This document shows positions 41,259 to 48,472 of a stretch of DNA of 64,000 bases, in pieces. Position 1 is the stretch's first letter, and every line of letters starts with the position of its first letter. Made by a program: the position numbers and the translations under genes. Source of the stretch: CAYMZZ01 sp047600605 (GTDB taxonomy: Bacteria; Bacteroidota; Bacteroidia; Chitinophagales; Chitinophagaceae); the NCBI GenBank assembly GCA_047600605.1, contig JASGKK010000001.1, forward strand, positions 124,001-188,000, written 5' to 3'. The notes below the pieces were generated by a model. It was not told where the DNA came from. It did not search any database and saw only the letters and a list, made by a program, of their open reading frames with translations.

Positions 41259-41945
41259 ATGGATGTTTTAGAAAAATTTTCAAAAATTACCGCTTTGATT
41301 TGTGAACCGGTAAGGGCAAAAATATTATGGTCTTTACTTGATGGGAAAGCCTATACCGCTACAGAATTGGCCGCTTTTGCCAATATTTCAATAACCTCAG
41401 CAAGTAATCATTTGTCTAAGCTTTTAGATGCTGATTTTTTGAAAGTTGAAACTCAGGGTCGTCATCGTTATTTTACTTTTTCAAACGCTGATGTTGCTTA
41501 TGCAGTAGAAGCATTGGCGCAGTTATCAGACATAGGCACAACTGAAGATGTGATAAAAAACAAGTCAACAGGAATAAAATATTGCAGGACTTGTTATGAT
41601 CATTTGGCTGGGTTTGCAGGTGTTCAACTTACAGAAGCAATGGAAAAGAAAGGGTATTTAAAAAAGGATGGTAAACAATATTTGGTTACAAAAAATGGTT
41701 GGACATGGTTGCAGCTGTTTGAAGTGAAGCAAAGCAATTATAGTAATATTCGTCGTCCAATAACAAGGCAATGTCTTGATTGGTCAGAACGTCGTCCACA
41801 CTTAGCTGGTCAGCTGGGGGCAGATCTATTACAAATAATGCTTAAAAAACAGTGGTTTAAAAAGAAACAATTTTCAAGAGAGTTAGTGGTTACGGCAAAA
41901 GGATGTCGGGAAATTTATGAATTGTTTGGTGTGACTTTACAATGA
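41259..41945 (+). CDS. ArsR-family regulator with long C-terminal domain
   Basis: A 228-residue protein. The N-terminal winged helix (ALICEPVRAKILWSLLDGKAYTATELAAFANISITSASNHLSKLLDADFLKVETQGRHRYFTF) is ArsR-like. Then comes an unusual second half with CRTCYDHLAGFAGVQLTEAMEKKGYLKKDGKQYLVTKNGWTWL and RRPITRQCLDWSERRPHLAGQLGADLLQIMLKKQW, including Cys109 and Cys112 (CRTC) and Cys169 (RQCLDWSE). Such extended ArsR proteins often control redox- or antibiotic-related genes. A TTCATT/AATGAA dyad sits between the divergent genes, 41241-41256. Base composition is A+T-rich. Confidence 0.83.
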   Translation: MDVLEKFSKITALICEPVRAKILWSLLDGKAYTATELAAFANISITSASNHLSKLLDADFLKVETQGRHRYFTFSNADVAYAVEALAQLSDIGTTEDVIKNKSTGIKYCRTCYDHLAGFAGVQLTEAMEKKGYLKKDGKQYLVTKNGWTWLQLFEVKQSNYSNIRRPITRQCLDWSERRPHLAGQLGADLLQIMLKKQWFKKKQFSRELVVTAKGCREIYELFGVTLQ

Positions 41946-41946
41946 G

Positions 41947-42022
41947 GGCTAACAGCTCGGCATTTGCGGAGGCAGGGTATTGGAAACACTTCCAGCCCTG
42001 CTTTTGCAAATACCTGTAAGCC
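41947..42022. repeat. Long imperfect hairpin ending the A+T-rich block
   Basis: Starting two bases past the ArsR stop, the two halves pair in five blocks: GGCT/AGCC, ACAG/CTGT, ATTTGC/GCAAAT, GCAGGG/CCCTGC and GGAA/TTCC, with small mismatches and an ACAC loop. The shape is like integron attC sites, but the conserved core triplets do not fit well. It marks the sharp end of the A+T-rich block. Confidence 0.6.
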
Positions 42023-42228
42023 TGTTGCTCAATCAGGAGACTACCGGGAGCAGGGCGCCAAAGCCCGCTTTCGCGAATCAGATGTCATGCATATCTAAAA
42101 GTGCATTATACTCTTCCAATCGGTTATAAATCGGTTCAAAAGTTGTCCCCCTTTTCTTGGCTGAAATAACAAAAAGAGATGCTTTTCAGTGCTTTTTGTT
42201 ATAGATGATAATATGGCGCCGGATTTCT

Positions 42229-42639
42229 TTATTGTTCGGCATGAAGTCCTATTCTGTTGCCCTCTGTGTCAGCTATTATTGCGATAAAACCCGCCGGAAT
42301 TTGTGTTTTGGGCACAATAACTTTCCCACCGGCTTTTTCTACTTTGTCGAGCGCTAGCTGAATACCTGGACTCGCATTGATATAAACCACTGTGCCGTTG
42401 CCGGAGGGGCTATTCCGCTCTGTTTTTGATAATACACCTGTTACCCTTCCGGATGTAGCCTGTACAATATTGGGATCGAAAGGGAAAAAAGCGGCTTCAT
42501 CCTTTCCATCTGTCCGTATGATCATTTCAATATCCAGAATATATTCGTAGAATTTTTTCGCTCTGCCAATATCCGATACCGGAATCTCAAACCACGTCAG
42601 GATATTATTTTGCGCATCAATTTTTTTTAGCTTTTGCAT
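42229..42639 (-). CDS. VOC/glyoxalase-like protein
   Basis: A 136-residue protein with the vicinal-oxygen-chelate pattern: LTWFEIPVSDIGRAKKFYEYILDIEMIIRTDGKDEAAFFPFD (first beta-alpha unit), then NGTVVYINASPGIQLALDKVEKAGGKVIVPKTQIPAGFIAIIADTEGNRIGLHAEQ (second unit). Metal-ligand assignment is not clear and the substrate is unknown. A palindromic TGTGAC-GATT-GTCACA site lies 44 bases before its ATG. It lies downstream of the Crp gene on the same strand. Confidence 0.85.
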   Translation of the reverse strand: MQKLKKIDAQNNILTWFEIPVSDIGRAKKFYEYILDIEMIIRTDGKDEAAFFPFDPNIVQATSGRVTGVLSKTERNSPSGNGTVVYINASPGIQLALDKVEKAGGKVIVPKTQIPAGFIAIIADTEGNRIGLHAEQ

Positions 42640-42663
42640 ATGCTTTTTTTCTCAAAACTCAAC

Positions 42664-42698
42664 AATCCTGTCAGGATTGACCTGTGACGATTGTCACA
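42664..42698 (-). promoter_or_regulatory. Crp-type operator and palindrome ahead of VOC gene
   Basis: TGTGACGATTGTCACA (42683-42698) equals the TGTGA-N6-TCACA consensus used by Crp/Fnr proteins, directly after the Crp gene and upstream of the VOC gene. A second perfect palindrome, AATCCTGTCAGGATT (42664-42678), lies between it and the VOC start. Confidence 0.6.
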
Positions 42699-42701
42699 TA
42701 A

Positions 42702-43274
42702 TTACGGCTGTATTCTTCTTCGCCTGATGCGACTCAGGGTTTCCCGGCTTACGCCAAGAAATGAGGCCAGTTGAGATAACGAAACCCGCTGTAAAATTTC
42801 AGGATATTTTGTTTCCAGATATTCTAATCGTTCCGTGGCGGAATAGAGTTTAAACAAGACTGAAAATTCTTCTTGTTTAGTGGCGAAGAGGCGCACGCAA
42901 TTTCGTCCCAAAGTTTCTATTTCGATATTCTGTTTAGCTGCTTCCAATAATTTGTACCTATCAAAAATTATGGTGGTTAGCGGTTCACAAGCAGCAATGT
43001 TATAATCGGATTTTTGGCCGCTGCCAAAACTCTGGATGTTTGTGGCAATGTCATTTTCAAAGAAAAAACCTGTGTTCTTAATGATGCCATCCTTGTTGTA
43101 ATAACTTTTGCAATAGCCACTGTCGATATAGAATAAAGAGTTACATACTTCTCCTTCTTTCAGCAGTAACTCATTTTTTCTGAATGTTCGTTTAGTAAGA
43201 ACAGGCAGCAGTGACTGCCAGCTTTGGTCCGAGAAATTATTAAGCGATCGGATATAGTTAATAAGGTTATCCAT
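42702..43274 (-). CDS. Crp/Fnr-family transcriptional regulator
   Basis: A 190-residue protein with an N-terminal cyclic-nucleotide-like jelly roll (RKNELLLKEGEVCNSLFYIDSGYCKSYYNKDGIIKNTGFFFENDIATNIQSF) and a C-terminal winged helix RVSLSQLASFLGVSRETLSRIRRRR. The nucleotide-binding Glu/Arg pair of true Crp is not evident, as in most Bacteroidota Crp-like proteins, so the ligand is unknown. The ATG at 43274 begins the family fold; an upstream frame to 43358 is unconserved. The operator between it and the VOC gene matches this class of protein. Confidence 0.9.
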   Translation of the reverse strand: MDNLINYIRSLNNFSDQSWQSLLPVLTKRTFRKNELLLKEGEVCNSLFYIDSGYCKSYYNKDGIIKNTGFFFENDIATNIQSFGSGQKSDYNIAACEPLTTIIFDRYKLLEAAKQNIEIETLGRNCVRLFATKQEEFSVLFKLYSATERLEYLETKYPEILQRVSLSQLASFLGVSRETLSRIRRRRIQP

Positions 43275-43500
43275 AATCCCTAAAATACCATAAAATCGGA
43301 CACCAATATTATCTCTTAATGTGTAACAGTTACTTGTATTAAGCGCCGGATCATGCACCTTCGGTTCCTTCGAAAAATCTGATAGTCAATGACTGCAGAC
43401 TTTTGTTTTATCTTTCCTGAGCCAACGAATAAACCGGGGCGCAATTAAGCAGGATACATTTGATATATTTCCTGAAATTCCGAACAAACAGGTGCTCTTT

Positions 43501-44328
43501 TCATTTGAGCCTCCCCCTGTATTCATTAGGAGTTACTCCAAGTAATTTTTTTGCATAGCGTGTAAAAAAGGAACGGCTGCTGAATTCCATTTCATCAGCA
43601 ATTTCGGAGATGTTGAGGTTTTTATTTTGCAGCAGGATGATGATCCGTTCTTTGGTGTGACGCTGTATCCATTCTGAAGCTGTTATACCTGAATGGATTT
43701 TGCTCAAATGGTTAAGATATTTGGCGCTAATATTCAGTTGCTGACTATAATACTGCACTTCCCGATGCTGCATGCAATGCTGTTGAAGTAATTGAATAAA
43801 GCGCTCATATAGGGTGCCGGTTTGGAGGCTGTGTTTGCGCTGTTCATATTCTTTCGCAAAAGTGTGCCACATTTCTAAAATGAACAATTGCATTTGCAGC
43901 TTTAAGGCCTCTTCATAGAACCGATGACCCGTTTCCTCAAACCGTTCCTGTAACCGGATGAAATTGGTCAGGATCTTTTCTTTGTCATGCGGGCTGATAC
44001 CCGTTTTGACCGGATAAACTCTTGAATGAAGTAGTGCATTAATACTCCAGCCCTGGTCAGGAACATTGTTCATTAAAAAATCTTTTTCTACGAACAGGAC
44101 GGTGGCTTTAAAGTTAGGGGAGAACCGGAGGTCTGACAACCTGCTTTCTGCAAACCAGAATAAAAACTGCCCCTTTTTACATTCCATCTGCTGGTCATTG
44201 AAAGAAAAAGTGATACCGCCCCTGTGGCAGAATAAATGCGTATGGTACAGCGTATGAAAATTTTCAGGGAAAATGCTTTCTCCGTTTACTTCCAGGAGTA
44301 CAACCCGGGGATGCTTACTGGTCACCAC
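43501..44328 (-). CDS. AraC-family transcriptional regulator
   Basis: A 275-residue regulator with GTG start. The C-terminal DNA-binding domain has VQYYSQQLNISAKYLNHLSKIHSGITASEWIQRHTKERIIILLQNKNLNISEIADEMEFSSRSFFTRYAKKLLGVTPNEYRG. The N-terminal domain is cupin-like (LYHTHLFCHRGGITFSFNDQQMECKKGQFLFWF). It is divergent from an acetyltransferase, hydrolase and cupin run, with a 9-bp dyad between, and probably controls them. Confidence 0.9.
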   Translation of the reverse strand: MVTSKHPRVVLLEVNGESIFPENFHTLYHTHLFCHRGGITFSFNDQQMECKKGQFLFWFAESRLSDLRFSPNFKATVLFVEKDFLMNNVPDQGWSINALLHSRVYPVKTGISPHDKEKILTNFIRLQERFEETGHRFYEEALKLQMQLFILEMWHTFAKEYEQRKHSLQTGTLYERFIQLLQQHCMQHREVQYYSQQLNISAKYLNHLSKIHSGITASEWIQRHTKERIIILLQNKNLNISEIADEMEFSSRSFFTRYAKKLLGVTPNEYRGRLK

Positions 44329-44362
44329 GCTTAAATACCTTTCTGTAAAAATAGGTGATATT

Positions 44363-44388
44363 TGACATTATTTGTGTATATAATGTCA
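44363..44388. promoter_or_regulatory. Dyad between AraC and acetyltransferase genes
   Basis: TGACATTAT (44363-44371) and ATAATGTCA (44380-44388) are perfect 9-base inverted arms, eight bases apart, 35 bases from the AraC start. The divergent downstream promoter box is at 44411-44418. A likely AraC target. Confidence 0.55.
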
Positions 44389-44410
44389 TAAATAAGAATA
44401 TGGTTGAAGG

Positions 44411-44418
44411 TAATTTTG
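44411..44418 (+). promoter_or_regulatory. Minus-7 box of acetyltransferase operon
   Basis: TAATTTTG, perfect TAnnTTTG, 19 bases before ATG 44437. It lies downstream of the AraC dyad by 23 bases. Confidence 0.6.
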
Positions 44419-44436
44419 TCTCTTCAATTGATTACT

Positions 44437-45000
44437 ATGAATATAGGAGAGACAATTTTCGATGAGTTGAAAAATGGAAAGATCATCACCCCGCAGCATC
44501 CGCAGGTAAAAGAATTGAGGAGTGCCTCGTATGCTACCATTCGCCTGGTACAACAATTAAATGCTTCTTCCGGTCCGGAGGAGATCAGGAAGATATTAAG
44601 TGAAATTACCGGAGCAGCCGTTGATGAAACGGTGGTCATATTTCCCCCGATCAGTATTAACTATGGCAAACATTTGAACATTGGACGAAATGTGTTTATC
44701 AATTTCAACTGCACTTTTTTGACACTGGGTGGTATTGTTATAGAAGATAATGTATTGATAGGCCCGGATGTAAAAATAATTTCCGAAGGACATTCGCTGG
44801 CTGCTGCGGAGCGAGAATCGCTTGTGCCCGGGAAAGTCCATATTAAACAAAATGCCTGGATTGGTGCAGGAGCCACTATTCTCCCCGGCATCTGCATTGG
44901 TGAAAATGCCGTTGTTGCAGCAGGTGCAGTGGTGACCAAAGATGTACCTGCTAATACAGTCGTGACTGGTATACCCGCCAGAATTATTAAATCATTATAA
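44437..45000 (+). CDS. Sugar O-acetyltransferase (left-handed beta helix)
   Basis: A 187-residue protein of the maltose/galactoside acetyltransferase type. The N-terminal helices (LRSASYATIRLVQQLNAS) precede hexapeptide repeats such as INYGKHLNIGRNVFINFNCTFLTLGGIVIEDNVLIGPDVKIISEGH and AWIGAGATILPGICIGENAVVAAGAVVTKDVPANTVVTGIPAR. The His of SEGHSLAAAERES is the expected catalytic residue. It transfers acetyl from acetyl-CoA to a sugar or other small molecule. First gene of the run under the AraC dyad; the next gene starts 12 bases later. Confidence 0.88.
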   Translation: MNIGETIFDELKNGKIITPQHPQVKELRSASYATIRLVQQLNASSGPEEIRKILSEITGAAVDETVVIFPPISINYGKHLNIGRNVFINFNCTFLTLGGIVIEDNVLIGPDVKIISEGHSLAAAERESLVPGKVHIKQNAWIGAGATILPGICIGENAVVAAGAVVTKDVPANTVVTGIPARIIKSL

Positions 45001-45012
45001 GAGCAATTAATT

Positions 45013-46068
45013 ATGAAGTATCTATCCGTAATAACTATATCAGCCCTGCTTATGCTGGGGCAATCCTGTACCGGGCATTCCGGTGAACAAAACAAAGACA
45101 ATATGAATACAGCAGACTCGACAGATCAATATACTTTCCGGCTAAGTGATAAAGTAACTCGTCAGAAAATACATTTTAAGAACCGGTATGGCATTACTAT
45201 CTCAGCAGATCTGTATTTGCCAAAAAATGCCGGTGATTCCCTGGCAGCTATTGCCATCAGCGGACCTTTTGGTGCGGTGAAAGAGCAGTCGTCGGGATTA
45301 TACGCCAATCAAATGGCAGAGCGTGGTTTTGCTGCACTGGCATTTGATCCGTCTTACACTGGCGAAAGCAGCGGGGAGCCGAGGCATGTAGCCTCGCCCG
45401 ACATCAATACAGAAGATTTCAGTGCAGCGGTGGATTTTTTAGGGGTCCAAAAAAATATCAATCGAAACAGGATCGGTATTATCGGCATTTGCGGGTTTGG
45501 GGGCTTTGCACTGAATGCAACTGCAGTCGATAAACGGGTAAAAGCCGTTGCTACTACCAGTATGTATGATATGCCCCGGGTAATGTCGAAGGGATATTTT
45601 GATGCCATCACCCCCGGGCAACGGATCCGTGCTTTAGAAGAACTGGGTGAACAGCGCTGGAAAGATGCAGCCAATGATACCACCGCCCTGGCGCCAAAGG
45701 GTCTGCCCGAAAAAATAAAAGGGAATGAACCCCAGTTTGTAAAAGATTACTTTTCCTATTATAAAACAAGTCGGGGCTTTCATCCGCGTTCTATCAACTC
45801 AAATGGTTCATGGACAGCGACCAATGCCGTGTCTTTTATGAATATGCCGATTCTAAGCTATATCAGGGAAATAGCGCCGCGGCCACTGTTGTTGATTGCC
45901 GGAGAAAATGCACACTCCAGGTATTTCAGTGAAGATGTATTTAAGGCGGCGGCAGAGCCAAAAGAACTGATAATAATCCCAAACGCAGTGCATGTAGACT
46001 TGTATGATCAAATGAATAAAATTCCTTTTGAAAAACTGGCAACATTTTTTAAACAATATTTAAATTAG
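45013..46068 (+). CDS. Exported alpha/beta hydrolase with Cys nucleophile elbow
   Basis: A 351-residue protein, signal MKYLSVITISALLMLGQSC (possible lipidation at Cys19). The hydrolase core has ITISADLYLPKNAGDSLAAIAISGPFGAVKEQSSGLYANQMAERGFAALAFDPSYTGESSGEPRHVASPD and the elbow GICGFGG, with Cys160 in place of the usual Ser, as in dienelactone hydrolases. The likely Asp and His are in LIAGENAHSRYF and NAVHVDLYDQ. The product is unknown. It lies between acetyltransferase and cupin genes in the AraC-linked run. Confidence 0.87.
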   Translation: MKYLSVITISALLMLGQSCTGHSGEQNKDNMNTADSTDQYTFRLSDKVTRQKIHFKNRYGITISADLYLPKNAGDSLAAIAISGPFGAVKEQSSGLYANQMAERGFAALAFDPSYTGESSGEPRHVASPDINTEDFSAAVDFLGVQKNINRNRIGIIGICGFGGFALNATAVDKRVKAVATTSMYDMPRVMSKGYFDAITPGQRIRALEELGEQRWKDAANDTTALAPKGLPEKIKGNEPQFVKDYFSYYKTSRGFHPRSINSNGSWTATNAVSFMNMPILSYIREIAPRPLLLIAGENAHSRYFSEDVFKAAAEPKELIIIPNAVHVDLYDQMNKIPFEKLATFFKQYLN

Positions 46069-46114
46069 AATATGGAGAAATTGAATTAAATAATGTTTTT
46101 TAAATAAGATAATC

Positions 46115-46510
46115 ATGCATATCATAAAAAATGGCTCACAGCCATCCATAAAAGGAAATAAAGATTGGTTTACGGGAAGTGTAAGAATAGACCCGCTGTT
46201 TGGCAAACAGGCTGCTACTAAAGCGGCCGGGGCTTTGGTTACATTTGAGCCTGGTGCGAGAACGGCGTGGCATACGCATCCCGCAGGTCAGACACTCATT
46301 GTGGTTTCTGGATTGGGATGGGTACAAAAAGAAGGTGGAGCAATACAGGAAATACACCCCGGCGATGTTATCTATTTTGAACCAGGCGAAAGGCACTGGC
46401 ATGGGGCATCGCCCGATAAGGCAATGAGCCATATTGCCATACAGGAGGAAGTAAATGGTTCTGTAGTAACCTGGATGGAAGAAGTAAGTGCAGAACAGTA
46501 TGTAAGGTGA
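46115..46510 (+). CDS. Single-domain cupin
   Basis: A 131-residue cupin: FTGSVRIDPLFGKQAATKAAGALVTFEPGARTAWHTHPAGQTLIVVSGLGWVQKEGG is the first cupin motif (with the HTH metal ligands) and HPGDVIYFEPGERHWHGASPDKAMSHIAIQEEVNG is the second. Such cupins often accompany an alpha/beta hydrolase and an AraC regulator in many genera. The enzyme activity is unknown. It starts 46 bases after the hydrolase gene. Confidence 0.85.
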   Translation: MHIIKNGSQPSIKGNKDWFTGSVRIDPLFGKQAATKAAGALVTFEPGARTAWHTHPAGQTLIVVSGLGWVQKEGGAIQEIHPGDVIYFEPGERHWHGASPDKAMSHIAIQEEVNGSVVTWMEEVSAEQYVR

Positions 46511-46646
46511 GAGAAATTTTAGTAAGAGTTTCTTGCTGGTATTATTTGTATCCACGGCCTTTGTGTCTTGCAACGAAAGCTGTAGCAACGTAAATAACAG
46601 CACAGCTTCTGTTAAACTTTCTTTAGAAGAATTGAAGCAAATAATA
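46506..46646 (+). pseudogene. Decayed lipoprotein gene remnant
   Basis: After the cupin stop, one frame reads GERNFSKSFLLVLFVSTAFVSCNESCSNVNNSTASVKLSLEELKQIIEKS, that is, a lipoprotein signal with lipobox VSC and a short mature part. No start codon is left: the position expected to be ATG reads GAG. The frame then runs into the terminator stem and is truncated. It was probably the last member of the hydrolase-cupin run. Confidence 0.4.
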
Positions 46647-46688
46647 GAAAAGAGCGTTTCATTCCGAAACGCTCTTTTCTATTATTAT
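46642..46688. terminator. Bidirectional terminator with 21-bp stem
   Basis: A 21-bp perfect stem (46642-46662 with 46668-46688), core AAAAGAGCGTTTC/GAAACGCTCTTTT, loop ATTCC. It separates the cupin run from the converging lipoprotein gene. Confidence 0.9.
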
Positions 46689-46713
46689 TATTGCTGCTAT
46701 TGGTTTCCGATCA

Positions 46714-47250
46714 TTATTTCTTCAGGAAATCCAGAGCATTGCCGGTTCCATTCAGCTTCAGTTTAAGCACTTTTGTACCATTGGGAGCGGTAGTCTCTTC
46801 GTAGGTATAGGTAGTGGTGGCCGTAATCTCACTTTTGTCCAGATCGCGGTCCTGGATGGTCTGACCATTTTTTGTCTGCTTGTAATGTGCCGTGGCGGCA
46901 TGTGTGACAATGGTTTTGGTCGCCTCATTTATTTCAACCGTACCGCGGGTGAATGACTGGTGATAAGTGCTTATGCCAGTCGTTACTGTACGCGATGTAA
47001 AATACTGCTCGTAGGTGCCATTGGCATTGAACTTAAATGCAATCGCCAGTTCAAACGCATTGCCGATATAGTCGGCCGGATTCTGACTCCAGTATTCAGT
47101 AGTAGAGAAGCTGCCATACATCCACATGCCCTGGAGTGATGCGGATACATCTGTTTTGGGACCATCGCCATAAGAATCTTTCTTGTCTTTTTCACATGCA
47201 CTGAGCAGGAGCGAGAACAATACCGCCGGAAGGATAAGTAGTTTATACAT
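46714..47250 (-). CDS. Small lipoprotein, lipocalin-like
   Basis: A 178-residue protein: signal MYKLLILPAVLFSLLLSAC (Cys19), a short linker EKDKKDSYGDGPKTD, then beta strands of lipocalin-like look (LQGMWMYGSFSTTEYW, AFKFNANGTYEQYFTSRTV, TTTYTYEETTAPNGTKVLKLKLNGTG). Not assigned to a known family; the strand pattern resembles lipocalin-type DUFs in Bacteroidota. Its promoter box is TAGGTTTG at 47277 to 47270 on the minus strand. Confidence 0.7.
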   Translation of the reverse strand: MYKLLILPAVLFSLLLSACEKDKKDSYGDGPKTDVSASLQGMWMYGSFSTTEYWSQNPADYIGNAFELAIAFKFNANGTYEQYFTSRTVTTGISTYHQSFTRGTVEINEATKTIVTHAATAHYKQTKNGQTIQDRDLDKSEITATTTYTYEETTAPNGTKVLKLKLNGTGNALDFLKK

Positions 47251-47269
47251 TGTATTATTTTTTACGTGG

Positions 47270-47277
47270 CAAACCTA
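47270..47277 (-). promoter_or_regulatory. Minus-7 box of lipoprotein gene
   Basis: TAGGTTTG on the minus strand, perfect TAnnTTTG, 19 bases before the start codon at 47250. Confidence 0.6.
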
Positions 47278-47342
47278 CTTATGTGGCGAAGCGTTGGAAA
47301 CAGGGAGTGTAGTGAATTGAGCGAAAGAAAGTATGAAAAGAG

Positions 47343-47394
47343 AGATAACCAGTTGACCGGTTGATTTTGTACATCATCAAACAACTGGTTATCT
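47343..47394 (-). terminator. Terminator of the chloroperoxidase-like gene
   Basis: AGATAACCAGTTG (47343-47355) pairs perfectly with CAACTGGTTATCT (47382-47394), and the loop can form a further short TTGAT/ATCAA stem. On the minus strand CTCTTTTC follows. It lies 41 bases after the gene ending at 47436. Confidence 0.65.
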
Positions 47395-47435
47395 GTTTAT
47401 AACTGTATGTCAGCACTCCATCCTGTAGAAACTGA

Positions 47436-48257
47436 TCAGGATTTGAAGAATGCGAGCAGATCCTTATTAATGATTTCGGCATGCGTGGTGGGCATGCCAT
47501 GCGGGAAACCGGGATAGGTGATGAGTTTACCGTTTTTCAGCAGTTTTACTGCTTTGAGTGCCGTGGTTTCATAAGGCACAATCTGGTCATCTTCTCCATG
47601 CATGACCAGCACGGGTACATCGGCCGCTTTCAGATCTTCGGTAAGATCTGTTTCTGAAAACACTTTGATGCAATCATAGTGAGCCTTGATAGCTCCCATC
47701 TGACCCTGACGCCACCAGTTGTCGCGGATGCCCTGCGATACAGTAGCTCCTTCGCGGTTGTAGCCATAAAAGGGTAGGGTAATATCCTGGAAAAACTGAT
47801 TGCGGTGATTGGCGGTATTGAACCGGATATCATCAAATACGGCCAGGGGCACTCCATTGGGATTTTGCTCGTTTTTGATCATATAGGGTGTAACTGCGCT
47901 GATGAGGGCCGCCTTAGCCACGCGGCCGGCACCATGTTTGGCTACATAGCGGATGGCTTCACCGCCGCCGGTGGAGTGACCCACATGAATGGCATTTTTC
48001 AAATCAAGATGCCTGACCAGTTCTGCCACATCGGCAGCATAAGTGTCCATATCATGACCGATATCCGTTTGTGTGGAGCGGCCATGTCCCCGGCGATCGT
48101 GGGCAATAACCCGGTATCCCTGGTGTAGAAAAAACAACATCTGGGTATCCCAGTCATCACCGCTGAGCGGCCAGCCATGATGAAATACAATAGGTTGCCC
48201 CTTGCCCCAGTCCTTGTAATAGATTTCGGTACCGTCTTTAACTGTAATCTTGCTCAT
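47436..48257 (-). CDS. Non-haem chloroperoxidase-like alpha/beta hydrolase
   Basis: A 273-residue protein, cofactor-free haloperoxidase/esterase type. MSKITVKDGTEIYYKDWGKGQPIVFHHGWPLSGDDW is the family start, DRRGHGRS and GHSTGGGEAIRYVA contain the nucleophile Ser95, MHGEDDQIVPYETTALKAV holds the acid, and GFPHGMPTTHAE the His. The reaction in vivo is likely ester or lactone hydrolysis; perhydrolysis is a side activity of the family. No signal peptide, so cytosolic. Confidence 0.9.
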   Translation of the reverse strand: MSKITVKDGTEIYYKDWGKGQPIVFHHGWPLSGDDWDTQMLFFLHQGYRVIAHDRRGHGRSTQTDIGHDMDTYAADVAELVRHLDLKNAIHVGHSTGGGEAIRYVAKHGAGRVAKAALISAVTPYMIKNEQNPNGVPLAVFDDIRFNTANHRNQFFQDITLPFYGYNREGATVSQGIRDNWWRQGQMGAIKAHYDCIKVFSETDLTEDLKAADVPVLVMHGEDDQIVPYETTALKAVKLLKNGKLITYPGFPHGMPTTHAEIINKDLLAFFKS

Positions 48258-48422
48258 ACACTTGTTTTAATTGTTGTTGAAAGGTATTTGCTGTCAGGTA
48301 TTACGACCCAAAGGTCGGGCCAGACTGCAGCGCGGTCAATAGATAAAGGATGTGGAGAGCTGTATATATTATTCGACTGCGACAAACGATCAGTTAGGCG
48401 CTATGGAGATAAGGATACAATG

Positions 48423-48448
48423 AAAAGCCCCGCAATACATTGCGGGGC
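48423..48448 (-). terminator. Terminator of the M28 peptidase gene
   Basis: GCCCCGCAA (48427-48435) and TTGCGGGGC (48440-48448) pair with a four-base loop; on the minus strand TTTT follows. It lies 25 bases after the peptidase stop. Confidence 0.85.
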
Positions 48449-48472
48449 CAGGATTATTTTTATATCAATTTT

